39,142 nt of DNA, from NCBI GenBank assembly GCA_044236545.1, contig JBIIGI010000018.1:1-39142 (forward strand), written 5' to 3'. Of this stretch, positions 30,393 to 38,420 are shown one piece after another. How positions within the stretch are numbered: the first letter of the stretch is position 1; each line of letters begins with the position of its first letter. A model generated the notes under the pieces. That model did not search any database. It was not told the origin of the DNA and saw nothing but the letters and a program-made list of their open reading frames with translations. This stretch comes from UBA6821 sp044236545. Lineage in GTDB: Bacteria; Verrucomicrobiota; Verrucomicrobiia; Chthoniobacterales; UBA6821. The translations under genes were made by a program, and so were the position numbers.

Positions 30393-31577
30393 ATGGACAA
30401 TCTTTGCTTTTTTACAGATATGCCGCCTTTGAAAGAGAATAGTCTTAGTAATCATGGAGTTGCCTGTGAATTCACAAAGATTCTCAAAAAAAATGGCGAC
30501 TGCTTGCTGACTCACAAGTTTAGACGATCAATCTCTAAAAAAAACATCATTGACTCGTGCCATGGCATTCCCACGACTATCTATGCAGACCTTAGTTGTA
30601 CTGGACTCAAGCGTTTTGCACCTCGTTTATCTCAAAAAATCGACGCTGATATTTTCGCGCTCTATTCCGGTCATCTTGTTAAGCGACTCATCACGCGTTA
30701 CAAAACTGATCGCTTCTTGGTGCTGTGCGGCGACGATCCGTACTTCCTCTACAATATCAGGGCGCTTCAAAAAACAGGTCTTCCCGTCGACGTATATTTT
30801 GTCGATGATATTGAGGAGTCATGGCTGAAACTTAACTCTGGCAGGCATCAATCTTGGTTAAACCCTCTCCTCGCAGAGGTGATTCGGTCATGTGATCGCG
30901 TATTTGCAATCTCAAAAGGATTTGTGGAGCGCTTGGACGCGAGGTTTGGATGCAGGGCGGAGTGGCTCCCATTACCCTCGGCCGCGCCTCCTCTCCAACC
31001 AAAATGCGCACTCATGAATTCTACGAGAGTCATAGTTTTCACAGGCGGTCTGAATCATCTTTATACTCAAGCTCTCCGTGATCTGTATGAGGAGATATCG
31101 GATATCAATCGGGAGAGACCATTGCAGGCCCCCTTCGAACTTCATCTTTTGACATACTCGGAGCCTGAATCCTTCTTGAGGACGCTCCCAAATCGGTCGT
31201 GGGTAAAGGTGTTTCAGAACTTGCCGGTCGATGAACGCAAAGAACGGATGGGGCAGGCCTATGCATGCTTTCTTCCTTATTCGTTTGAAGAGGAGGAGCG
31301 CATAATGGTTTCCACTTCGTTCTCTTGTAAGATTCTGGAGTATTTTTCCGCAGGGGTCCCACTTTTAGCCTACGGTCCTGCATATGCCTCAATTCCACGA
31401 TATTTTCAAGACGAGGGGCTCCCTGCCTGTGCGACCTCCAGAGCCGAACTGCGAGTCAAGCTTCTCAGCATTGAGAATCTTGACCGTAACGAAGCCCATA
31501 TCGCCTATATGAATTCATGGCGACGCAACCATTCGCCCGAGGCAATACGATCAATTCTGTCGAACAAACCGAACTAG
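30393..31577 (+). CDS. GT-B fold glycosyltransferase
   Basis: A 394-residue protein with two Rossmann-like halves. The N-terminal half has MDNLCFFTDMPPLKENSLSN and FLVLCGDDPYFLYNI; the C-terminal half has VIVFTGGLNHLYTQALRDLY and a donor-site region CKILEYFSAGVPLLAYGPAY (about residues 316-335) with the Glu that binds the nucleotide sugar in GT4-like enzymes. It lies 18 bases after the flippase gene, so it is in the same operon. The donor sugar is unknown. Confidence 0.75.
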   Translation: MDNLCFFTDMPPLKENSLSNHGVACEFTKILKKNGDCLLTHKFRRSISKKNIIDSCHGIPTTIYADLSCTGLKRFAPRLSQKIDADIFALYSGHLVKRLITRYKTDRFLVLCGDDPYFLYNIRALQKTGLPVDVYFVDDIEESWLKLNSGRHQSWLNPLLAEVIRSCDRVFAISKGFVERLDARFGCRAEWLPLPSAAPPLQPKCALMNSTRVIVFTGGLNHLYTQALRDLYEEISDINRERPLQAPFELHLLTYSEPESFLRTLPNRSWVKVFQNLPVDERKERMGQAYACFLPYSFEEEERIMVSTSFSCKILEYFSAGVPLLAYGPAYASIPRYFQDEGLPACATSRAELRVKLLSIENLDRNEAHIAYMNSWRRNHSPEAIRSILSNKPN

Positions 31578-31661
31578 GCGTTAGTGATAGATCCGTATAA
31601 TCCTAGGAGTTGCTATTTACACTTGAATTAACCTAAACGTTGCGTGTCCACTACCACTACC

Positions 31662-32435
31662 ATGTCACCTAAAAATATCTATCAAACGTTATTGAAGCGT
31701 CCTTTTCTCCGCAAAAAGCTTCGCAGGATGCGCGCGGTGCTTCAAGGCGTTGCTGGGTATTCGGATCCGCATTACGATCTTGTGGCCATCGCAAACAGCT
31801 GTCCCTCTTCACTATTCCTGGACGTCGGCTGTCATCACGGCGACACGCTCCTCCGCTTTTTCGAGTCTGGGCTTCGGACTCAAGTTGCGGCTTTTGATCC
31901 ATTCCCAAAAAACCTGGACGTGGCACGACAAACCCTATCAACATACCGGAATATCTCGTATACCCAGGCTGCAATATCCGATTGCGACGGAGAAGCGGAC
32001 TTCTTTGTGAATCAAAACGAGCAGACCTCCTCACTCCTTGAAAACGACGAGGGAAACCAGGCGTCTTTCCCCGAAGATACTACCAGGGTCAACTGCATCA
32101 CTGTTCCGACAATTCGGCTTGATACCTGGATACAAAGTCAGCCGGACAGGGGTATCAAGCTTGTTGTCAAATGTGATACTCAGGGAGCTGAAGGGAAAGT
32201 CATCTCCGGGGCTCTGGATGCTATTAGAAATAACGTTGTCGCTTTCTACGGAGAGGTCATGCTCGGGAAAATGTATAAGGGCCAGGCGACTTTCGACGAG
32301 ATCAGAAACCTTCTTGAGGGGCCAGGGGGGATGGTCTTGAAGCAAATATACCCGTGCCTACACGACGGGTCTGGCAGGGCAGTACAGCTTGACGCACTGT
32401 GGATCAAGCCAGATATGCTTGAGCTCACAAAGTGA
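31662..32435 (+). CDS. FkbM-family methyltransferase
   Basis: A protein of 257 residues from ATG 31662 (a GTG 18 bases upstream is in frame). LFLDVGCHHGDTLLRFFESG is the SAM-binding motif I. VAAFDPFPKNLDVARQTL places the acidic/Pro block, and LVVKCDTQGAEGKVISGAL corresponds to the KxDVQGxE block. As with the protein at 23110, methylation of a glycan hydroxyl is the likely role. It is followed by a 147-base spacer without a clear signal. Confidence 0.83.
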   Translation: MSPKNIYQTLLKRPFLRKKLRRMRAVLQGVAGYSDPHYDLVAIANSCPSSLFLDVGCHHGDTLLRFFESGLRTQVAAFDPFPKNLDVARQTLSTYRNISYTQAAISDCDGEADFFVNQNEQTSSLLENDEGNQASFPEDTTRVNCITVPTIRLDTWIQSQPDRGIKLVVKCDTQGAEGKVISGALDAIRNNVVAFYGEVMLGKMYKGQATFDEIRNLLEGPGGMVLKQIYPCLHDGSGRAVQLDALWIKPDMLELTK

Positions 32436-32582
32436 GGATTTCGGGTTTTCCTGCATCTTTAGTCGAACTATCGACATGTGTCTGATTTTCATAGGATGCG
32501 CCTACCAACTTAGCGTTAATCATAGCATCGGATACTATCAGAGCCCCCTATCCTGATCTTTACACTCAAAGTACATAAGTGC

Positions 32583-35474
32583 ATGACATTCTCCATCATC
32601 ACCCCGAGCTACGGGCAACTAGAGTGGCTGAGGTTGTGTGTTGCTTCAGTTGCTGATCAAAATCAGCAACTGAAGCAAGGAATATGGAAGTTAGAAGATG
32701 GAAGTTTGGGGGCTGATGGGCCAGTGGCTCCTGCTGCGCAGGGGGTACATGATGGAACCCAATCTCCAATCTCCAATCTCCAATCTCCTGCTCGCTCGCC
32801 TCTAGCGATCGAGCACATCATCCAGGACGGGGGGACTCCGGGGATTGAGGAATTTGCAAAAGGGATGGGGGAGGAGCTTATGTCGCGCTATGGAGGTCAG
32901 CTTGTTACAGCCCTTCAGACCTATGAACTTTTGCACCTTCGCACTGCGTCCGGCTACACGCTCCGCATCTTCAAAGAGCCGGACGCCGGCATGTATGATG
33001 CACTGAACAAAGGGATCGCTAAAATGAGCGGTGACCTCTGGGCATGGCTGAACAGCGATGAGCAGTATCTCCCGGGGACGCTCACCTATGTGGCTGAGTG
33101 GTTTCAGAGGCAGCCTGATGCCGACATTCTCTGCGGCGACGCCCTGCTGACGGACGAGGGTGGCAATGCGGTTTCCTACAGGAGAATCGTAAGCCCGCTC
33201 TGGAGGCATACCCGTCTGGTGCATCTAGCGTCGCTGAGTTGTACAAGTTTTTACCGGCGCTCCATCGTGGAGAGGGGGGGTATGTTTGACACGAGTTGGC
33301 GCTCGATCGGGGATGCCGAGTGGATTGCACGGATGTTGAAGGCGGGTGTGATCGTGAAGGCCTGTCGCAGGCTTCTCTCCACGTATGCCTTCACAGGTCA
33401 GAATACGAGTGAGTCACCGCTTGCCGGTGAGGAGGGGGATCGCTGGCGCCTGGCGACCGATGCACCGTCGCCATGGCAGGTGCGTCCGATGATCTGGCTG
33501 CACCGTCTCCGTAAGTTTCTGGCCGGTGCTTACCGCTACCGTACGGTCAGATACGCCCTCCATTCTATCGGAGGGCAGGGGCGTGTGATGAGGGAGAAGT
33601 GCAAGTTGGGGTGGGGATGGCCGACTTCCGTAGGAAATCAGAGCCCTGCGGGCGGGAGTCAGATTTCAGCCAGTAACGGCGGCAAAGCCTCTAACGGAAA
33701 AGAAATCAGCAATCAGGAATCCATCTTCTCTGTTCTTGGCACGGATCTGCTGGCAACTGATTACAAGGGATTGGCAAGGTTGCTCATCGAGGCGGCCGGG
33801 TCGTGCAAGGAGGCGCTGGCCGTCGACTTTGCCAACACGCACATCGTGACGATGCGGAGACATGATCCGGAGTTCGCGCTCCTCTCCAAGTGCATCGACA
33901 TCACGGTTCCGGACGGGATGCCGCTCGTCTGGGCGATGAACCGCAAGGGTGCGGGCCTCGAGGACCGGGTCTATGGGCCGACATTCACTAGGGAGTTCCT
34001 CGCCTCGTGCCCTGAGGGGATGACGCACTATCTGGTGGGAGGATCCGAGGAGTGCGGCCGGCGTTTCCGTGAGCGGATGCTAGCTCTGAATCCCTCGCTG
34101 AACTTTATAGGAGGCTACCATGGCCTCTGCTCCGCAGAGGGCATTCTGATGGATGATGCGGCGGTGCTGGCTGAAATCCGGGAGAAGAAGCCGGACTTCA
34201 TCTGGGTGGGGCTGGGGACGCCGAAGCAGTATGCATGGATCAACCGGATCAAGCCGAAGCTGGATCACGGGGTGTTGCTGGCCGTGGGATTCGCCTTCGA
34301 TGTCAACGCAGGGATGAAGCCGGATGCCCCGGCCTGGATGCAGAGGGCGGGGCTGACCTGGCTCTACAGGATGGGAAGCGAGCCGAGAAGACTGATCGGA
34401 AGATATCTGAAGTGGAACTCGCTCTTCCTTGCATATTCCCTTCTGGATAGTAGGGCACTGCAGTGGAGCACGATGAAGCCTGCGGTGAGGAACTTCGGAC
34501 TCCGTCTCATCGACCTGTTCGCATCGGACATCACCGACTGCGAGAGTGGTGAAAGCTTGGGCCGGGGACTCATCCTGGGATGGGGGGGGAGGATCAAGGT
34601 GATCGGGCATGAGACCCTACCCCCTCTGATCCCGCGCTTCCTGCCGCAAAGGCGACTGACTTACTGGCAGCAATCGGTCGGATTCACGACGCATCCGCGA
34701 CCGGACTATCCCAGGCTCTCCGGAGTGGTAGGTATCGCGAGCGGTGGAACTGAGCGGGTCATCAATGTGGTGCTCACTCATCAGGGGGGGGAGGCATTGA
34801 GCTGTGTGCTCAAGAATTGGGAGGGGGTCTGCAGGGAGGAGGATTTGTGGATCGCGTTCGGTGGGAGTCGTGCTGACTTCGAGAAACTGGACTATGCGAG
34901 GAAGGTCTTTGTGGAGGATCCGGCTCTGCGGACCCATGATCATCAGCGTGAGAAGCAGTCGTATACTGGCATCCACAGGGCGATTGCCCCTGTCGTGGAG
35001 CGGGAGAGACCGGATTTCATCTATCTGTGCGAGTATGATCATATCCCGCTGGTGAGGGATCTGAACCGGCGGCAAGTCGGGGAGATGACCCGTGAAGGTG
35101 CCGACGTGGTGGGCCACTGGCTCCATAGGGTGGATGGCACCAGTCACTGCCATATGCTCAACCATGAGTCGGATCCGGGGTTCCTACCCTTTTGGAGGTC
35201 TCTCTCACGACGGGAGGATCCGGGGGTGGTGTTCTCGATGTTTGGAAGCGGCTCATTCTGGACTCGCGCGGCTTTTCTGGCGGTTGCATCGACCCCGCAA
35301 TCCATCGACTGCTATCAGGAACTCTATCTGCCGACATTGGCCCATCATCTCGGCTACCGCGTGCGCGGGTGGGATGAGGAGCATCATCTCCTCTCCAATC
35401 TGCCATCACGCACGATCACGGTGCAGGAGGGGCGAAAGAGGGAAGCCTGGACCGTTCATCCGGTGAAGGGATAG
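32583..35474 (+). CDS. Three-domain glycosyltransferase: GT2 + WecG/TagA (GT26) + GT-A-like
   Basis: A 963-residue fusion. Residues 1-26 and about 76-310 form a GT2 domain (FSIITPSYGQLEWL, then EHIIQDGG, DAGMYDALNKGI and WAWLNSDEQYLPG). Residues about 381-620 are a WecG/TagA/CpsF domain (VDFANTHIVTM, TVPDGMPLVWAMN, WVGLGTPKQYAWI, LAVGFAFDVNAG, WLYRMGSEPRRL). Residues about 725-963 look like another GT-A domain (INVVLTHQGG, FIYLCEYDHIPL as a DxD-like site). Residues 27-75 are low complexity and come from an inserted heptamer sequence. A Gly/Ser/Asn-rich linker joins the first two domains (about 345-380). It could add successive sugars, one being an N-acetylaminosugar-type transfer, to a lipid-linked glycan. 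Confidence 0.88.
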   Translation: MTFSIITPSYGQLEWLRLCVASVADQNQQLKQGIWKLEDGSLGADGPVAPAAQGVHDGTQSPISNLQSPARSPLAIEHIIQDGGTPGIEEFAKGMGEELMSRYGGQLVTALQTYELLHLRTASGYTLRIFKEPDAGMYDALNKGIAKMSGDLWAWLNSDEQYLPGTLTYVAEWFQRQPDADILCGDALLTDEGGNAVSYRRIVSPLWRHTRLVHLASLSCTSFYRRSIVERGGMFDTSWRSIGDAEWIARMLKAGVIVKACRRLLSTYAFTGQNTSESPLAGEEGDRWRLATDAPSPWQVRPMIWLHRLRKFLAGAYRYRTVRYALHSIGGQGRVMREKCKLGWGWPTSVGNQSPAGGSQISASNGGKASNGKEISNQESIFSVLGTDLLATDYKGLARLLIEAAGSCKEALAVDFANTHIVTMRRHDPEFALLSKCIDITVPDGMPLVWAMNRKGAGLEDRVYGPTFTREFLASCPEGMTHYLVGGSEECGRRFRERMLALNPSLNFIGGYHGLCSAEGILMDDAAVLAEIREKKPDFIWVGLGTPKQYAWINRIKPKLDHGVLLAVGFAFDVNAGMKPDAPAWMQRAGLTWLYRMGSEPRRLIGRYLKWNSLFLAYSLLDSRALQWSTMKPAVRNFGLRLIDLFASDITDCESGESLGRGLILGWGGRIKVIGHETLPPLIPRFLPQRRLTYWQQSVGFTTHPRPDYPRLSGVVGIASGGTERVINVVLTHQGGEALSCVLKNWEGVCREEDLWIAFGGSRADFEKLDYARKVFVEDPALRTHDHQREKQSYTGIHRAIAPVVERERPDFIYLCEYDHIPLVRDLNRRQVGEMTREGADVVGHWLHRVDGTSHCHMLNHESDPGFLPFWRSLSRREDPGVVFSMFGSGSFWTRAAFLAVASTPQSIDCYQELYLPTLAHHLGYRVRGWDEEHHLLSNLPSRTITVQEGRKREAWTVHPVKG
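32641..32678. repeat. Perfect 17-bp inverted repeat inside the GT2 coding region
   Basis: TTGCTTCAGTTGCTGAT (32641-32657) and ATCAGCAACTGAAGCAA (32662-32678) are exact inverted copies around the loop CAAA. It lies at the left edge of an inserted heptamer segment in the GT2 domain. The encoded residues (VASVADQNQQLKQ) interrupt the normal GT2 sequence after the usual 'SVxxQ' position. Confidence 0.95.
32661..32807 (+). repeat. Heptamer sequence inserted in frame in a glycosyltransferase gene
   Basis: After the inverted repeat come GAATATG, GAAGTTA, GAAGATG, GAAGTTT units, TGGGGGCTGATGGGCC (also seen in the spacer at 35546), then CCAATCT four times in tandem up to about 32790. These are spacer-type repeats, here translated as a Gly/Pro/Ser-rich loop. 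The segment is about 147 bases, a multiple of both 3 and 7, and leaves the frame open. The two heptamer types run in opposite orientations. Confidence 0.85.
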
Positions 35475-35560
35475 GGGGCGCCGAAGGCGGAATGCGCCGT
35501 GGGCGCAGGAGATAGGATATAGGAGATTGCAGATAGGATATAGGAGTTGGGGGCTGATGC
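35475..35560 (-). repeat. Hairpin and heptamer block between glycosyltransferase genes
   Basis: CGCC-GAA-GGCG and TGCGCC-GTG-GGCGCA hairpins begin right after the stop of the large glycosyltransferase. Inverted ATCC-type heptamers follow: AGGAGAT, AGGATAT, AGGAGAT-like units and GAGTTGG. The block is the reverse complement of the type seen in the left flank (for example at 5620-5690), so its hairpin loops are purines on the plus strand. Confidence 0.8.
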
Positions 35561-35634
35561 GTCTAATGCGCAAACACCGAAGAAACTTTGTTTCCAATGA
35601 CTTTGCTTGATACTGATAAAAAGTTTGTAGCTCA

Positions 35635-36855
35635 GTGACATCACCAACACCATCAGTGAATCGCCCTCGTTTTCTACAGATCTTCTCCCGATACAAGGAC
35701 TATGGTGGGGAGGAGGGGAGTGTGTTCCGTATGTATGATGCCCTGGAGCAGGAATATGACTTGGGGCTCTTCCTCTACTCAACCAATGAGTTGCTCTCGG
35801 GAGGATTGGCGGGAAAGGCTAGGGGATTTGCCAAGGCATTCCACAATTGGGAGATTGTGAAAAGGCTGCGCCGATATCAGGAGGCGGGCCAATACAAGCT
35901 TTGGTTGGTTCACAATGTCTTCCCGGCGATGTCGCCGGCGGTTTACGACGTGGCCCATCAACTCGGCATCCCCGTGGTGCAGTATCTGCACAATTACCGG
36001 ATGGGGTGCGTGAACGGATTCTTTCTCAATCACGGGAAGCCATGTCAACGCTGCATGCATGGGAATTTCCTGCCAGCCTTGCAGACCGCATGCTGGCACG
36101 GGAGTCACCTCCAGAGCGGTGCGATGGGTGCGATCACGGCGATGGCCAGAGGCAAGGATCTCTTCCACAGGATGCACCACTGGATCGCGATCAGCGAGGC
36201 GCAGAAGCAGGAGCATGTGCTGATGGGGATTCCTGAGGAGCGCATCACGGTGATCCATCATTTCTACGAGTCAAAGGCTGAGGCCCCCGCTTATCCGCTG
36301 GAGGGGGATGCTCTCTTTGTCGGCAGGCTCTCCCCGGAGAAGGGGGTGGACAGGTTGCTGAAGGCCTGGGCCCTCATTCAGCACTCGGGAAGGTCTCTCT
36401 GGATTGTCGGTGATGGCCCTGAGCGGGAAAATCTGGAGAGGATGGCGATCGCCCTGAATCTCAGCAATGTTCGCTTCACGGGGTTCCTCGACCATGCGGG
36501 GATCGCGGGGATCTGGGAGAGGACCGCCTGCTCGATCGTGCCGTCGATATGGAAGGAGCCCTTCGGAATGGTGGTGCTGGAGGCCTGGGCCAAGGGGCGT
36601 CCGGTTGTCGCCCATGCCCTGGGGGCGCTTCCCGAACTCATCAGGCATGGGGAGGATGGTCTCGTGGTCGCTCCCGATGATCCACGGATCATGGCCGATG
36701 CCATCCTGAGCATCCTGAATGATCCCGCCAAGGGAGCCGCGATGGGGCGAAGGGGCGAGGCTCGGCTGACACAGGATTTTGGACGGAAAGGATGGATGGA
36801 AAAAATCAGACCTATTCTGACCCAAACAGCTGATCATTCGGGATCACGCGGATAA
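35635..36855 (+). CDS. GT4 family glycosyltransferase
   Basis: A 406-residue GT-B enzyme. FSRYKDYGGEEGSVFRMYDA is the acceptor-side N-terminal loop. DALFVGRLSPEKGVDRLLKA (about residues 222-241) is the start of the GT4 nucleotide-binding domain, with LWIVGDGPERENLE and the retaining-enzyme motif EPFGMVVLEAWAKGRPVVAH (E-x7-E; about 305-324). A Cys-rich segment CMHGNFLPALQTACW near residue 140 is shared with some EPS glycosyltransferases. The start is a GTG (35635, or 35656). It is the last polysaccharide gene. Confidence 0.92.
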   Translation: MTSPTPSVNRPRFLQIFSRYKDYGGEEGSVFRMYDALEQEYDLGLFLYSTNELLSGGLAGKARGFAKAFHNWEIVKRLRRYQEAGQYKLWLVHNVFPAMSPAVYDVAHQLGIPVVQYLHNYRMGCVNGFFLNHGKPCQRCMHGNFLPALQTACWHGSHLQSGAMGAITAMARGKDLFHRMHHWIAISEAQKQEHVLMGIPEERITVIHHFYESKAEAPAYPLEGDALFVGRLSPEKGVDRLLKAWALIQHSGRSLWIVGDGPERENLERMAIALNLSNVRFTGFLDHAGIAGIWERTACSIVPSIWKEPFGMVVLEAWAKGRPVVAHALGALPELIRHGEDGLVVAPDDPRIMADAILSILNDPAKGAAMGRRGEARLTQDFGRKGWMEKIRPILTQTADHSGSRG

Positions 36856-36882
36856 AATGAGGGATTAAGCCAAACAAATAAG

Positions 36883-36910
36883 TATTGATCGCAATCAACC
36901 AACGTATAAT
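36883..36910 (+). promoter_or_regulatory. Possible sigma-70-type promoter
   Basis: A perfect TATAAT lies at 36905-36910, with TATTGA 16 bases upstream (36883-36888) as a weak -35 match. It is placed 36 bases before the ATG at 36947. Other good -10 boxes are rare in this window, so the site is worth noting, but the -35 is poor. Confidence 0.4.
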
Positions 36911-36946
36911 GTAACACGAGCTGTACGATTTGTTTTCCCCAAAACG

Positions 36947-37639
36947 ATGTTCAAAGAAATAGTAAAAGCTTCTTTCAGAAGGAATCTGAGGTGGGCGATC
37001 CCATTAGCCTACTTGATCGCTTTCGTTGTATTAGATTCGATTTTCCTACCGAGCACGTCGACTGCTCCGACCTTTGCCATGGCGGGTCTGTTGATCATGG
37101 CTCTCTACCTGCGTCCGGGAGAGATGTTCGTATGGGCGTTCATCTATTCGGCCATCATATCGGTGCTCCTATATCCCCAATTGGGAAAACCAATCACCGA
37201 AGGAACAGCACCCCACGATCTGACTCCTCTTTTCCGCATGATCTCCTTCTACATCGGGGCGGTGATGAGTTGCTTCTTCTGTCAGTCATTGGCCAGGCAG
37301 AGAGTCATGTACAGGAATGTTACCGATATTCTTTCATCAATCCCGGATCCGATCATCACTTCGGATGAAAACGGGGTGATCCTGTTTAGTAATGAACCTG
37401 CAAGAACATTACTTGCTCTCCCGGAGGCTCATGAGAAAAGGAAAAACTATTTTGACCTTCTCATGCCCGCCGGTCATGCGGGGAAGGGGATCGCGGAGTA
37501 TCTGAGGCGATTTGAAAAGGAAGCCCCTCACTCCTCGATGCGACTTCAGTTCAAAGACGTGCCGCTCAAGGGCATGTGCAAACTAATCCATTCGAATGGA
37601 AAAAAAGTTCTGATGACGATGCTCTCGCGGGAGGCGTAG
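36947..37639 (+). CDS. Membrane protein with PAS domain, lacking an output domain
   Basis: A 230-residue protein. Residues about 16-115 contain four hydrophobic segments (AIPLAYLIAFVVLDSIFL, FAMAGLLIMALYL, MFVWAFIYSAIISVLL, MISFYIGAVMSCFFC). A short linker leads to a PAS domain (VTDILSSIPDPIITSDENGV, about residues 126-145, to about 228). This is the N-terminal layout of sensor histidine kinases or diguanylate cyclases, but the protein stops right after the PAS core. The stop codon lies at the edge of a repeat block (GGAGGCGTAGGAGGCGC). It is therefore either a small PAS sensor or a kinase gene cut by repeat insertion. Confidence 0.7.
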   Translation: MFKEIVKASFRRNLRWAIPLAYLIAFVVLDSIFLPSTSTAPTFAMAGLLIMALYLRPGEMFVWAFIYSAIISVLLYPQLGKPITEGTAPHDLTPLFRMISFYIGAVMSCFFCQSLARQRVMYRNVTDILSSIPDPIITSDENGVILFSNEPARTLLALPEAHEKRKNYFDLLMPAGHAGKGIAEYLRRFEKEAPHSSMRLQFKDVPLKGMCKLIHSNGKKVLMTMLSREA

Positions 37640-37925
37640 GAGGCGCAGGGCAGGTAAAGGGAAGTCGAAGGTCGAAGGTCGAACCAAGCCGCTCGGAAGC
37701 GGCGCGGTAGATCCCGCAACTGCGGGACCCCGTAAGGGGCGGCACAGCTTGCCAGGGGGGCAAGTGCCGTCAATGTCGAAGGGCGCAGCAGATGGGAGGC
37801 GCCCCGATGGGGCGGAAGATGGAAGTTGGGAGTTGGGATATTGGGACTGAAGCGCCGAGGGCGCGGAAGATAGAAGATAGAAGATAGAAGATTGGAGTTG
37901 GGAACCAATCCCCTCCAACAGCCCA
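37630..37925 (-). repeat. Reverse-oriented repeat block after the PAS gene
   Basis: It contains GTCGAAG heptamers (37665-37680), the composite hairpin element (listed separately), GCGCCCC-GAT-GGGGCG, GAAGTTG/GGAGTTG/GGATATT units, and GATAGAA three times then GATTGGA near 37868-37895. The final CCAACAGCCCAACAG resembles phrases at 3880 and 11750. All elements run opposite to those in the left flank. No gene is seen. The region 37926-38435 is described with the next elements and also lacks a gene. Confidence 0.8.
37681..37773 (-). repeat. Composite four-hairpin element, copy D (complete, minus strand)
   Basis: In plus coordinates: tail GAACCAA (37681-37687), hairpin 4 GCCGC-TCGGAA-GCGGC (37688-37703), linker GCGGTAGA, hairpin 3 TCCCGCA-AC-TGCGGGA (37712-37727), hairpin 2 CCCC-GTAA-GGGG (37728-37739), and hairpin 1 GGCAC/GTGCC (37741-37745, 37764-37768) with inner stem TTGCC/GGCAA. 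Hairpin 3 is quite different in sequence from copies B and C but pairs perfectly over 7 bp. Confidence 0.85.
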
Positions 37926-38081
37926 ACAGAAGGCTGGGTCGAACCACGCTGGTGAAAGGCGGAGCTGTCTTTTTTGGCTCTCCGCTATTTTGAGTGGGTA
38001 AAGAAGGAAGACAGGGGAAAATCTGGAACTCAGGAACTCATGAAAAGAAACGGAGGGAAGTAGGATTTGTACCACCAAGGA

Positions 38082-38137
38082 CCGCCGAGTGGCGGGAGGC
38101 ACGGTTTAGCCTGCGCGGTAGCACAGCCCTTCAGGGC
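38082..38137 (-). repeat. Possible diverged relative of the composite hairpin element
   Basis: CCGCC-GAGT-GGCGG (38082-38095) and GCCC-TTCA-GGGC (38126-38137) are perfect hairpins. On the minus strand the order is a GGGC-type hairpin, CTACCGCGC, the CCGCC hairpin, then CCTTGG. That echoes hairpin 2, linker TCTACCGC, hairpin 4, TTGG of the composite element, without hairpin 3. The relation is suggestive only. The rest of 37926-38435 shows no gene. Confidence 0.4.
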
Positions 38138-38420
38138 GAGTTGAGCGGGAGCGAGCGAGGCAATCAGCCGAGGCCCATCCAAGGATCTGAAAAAGAGAGG
38201 GACCGTATGGAGATCAGGGAATGGCATTCCAGATCCGTCCAGACCGAGCCGAAGACTCCCCCGACCCCAACCTCCTCAGCATTTCGTGAATTTTTCATCT
38301 ACTCACTTCCTGCTTTCCTGAGTTCCAGATTATTTAACTTTCCCCTCGGATCCCTCTGGGGTCAAAGGGCACCCACTCCAAACAGCGAGGAGCCTCTTTT
38401 TTTGACTTTTTTTAAAAAAG

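Noticed and set aside
32583..32810. Glycosyltransferase gene broken by the heptamer insert
   Set aside because: The frame stays open through the insert and the GT2 motifs on both sides are in the same frame, so it is annotated as an intact gene with an insertion.
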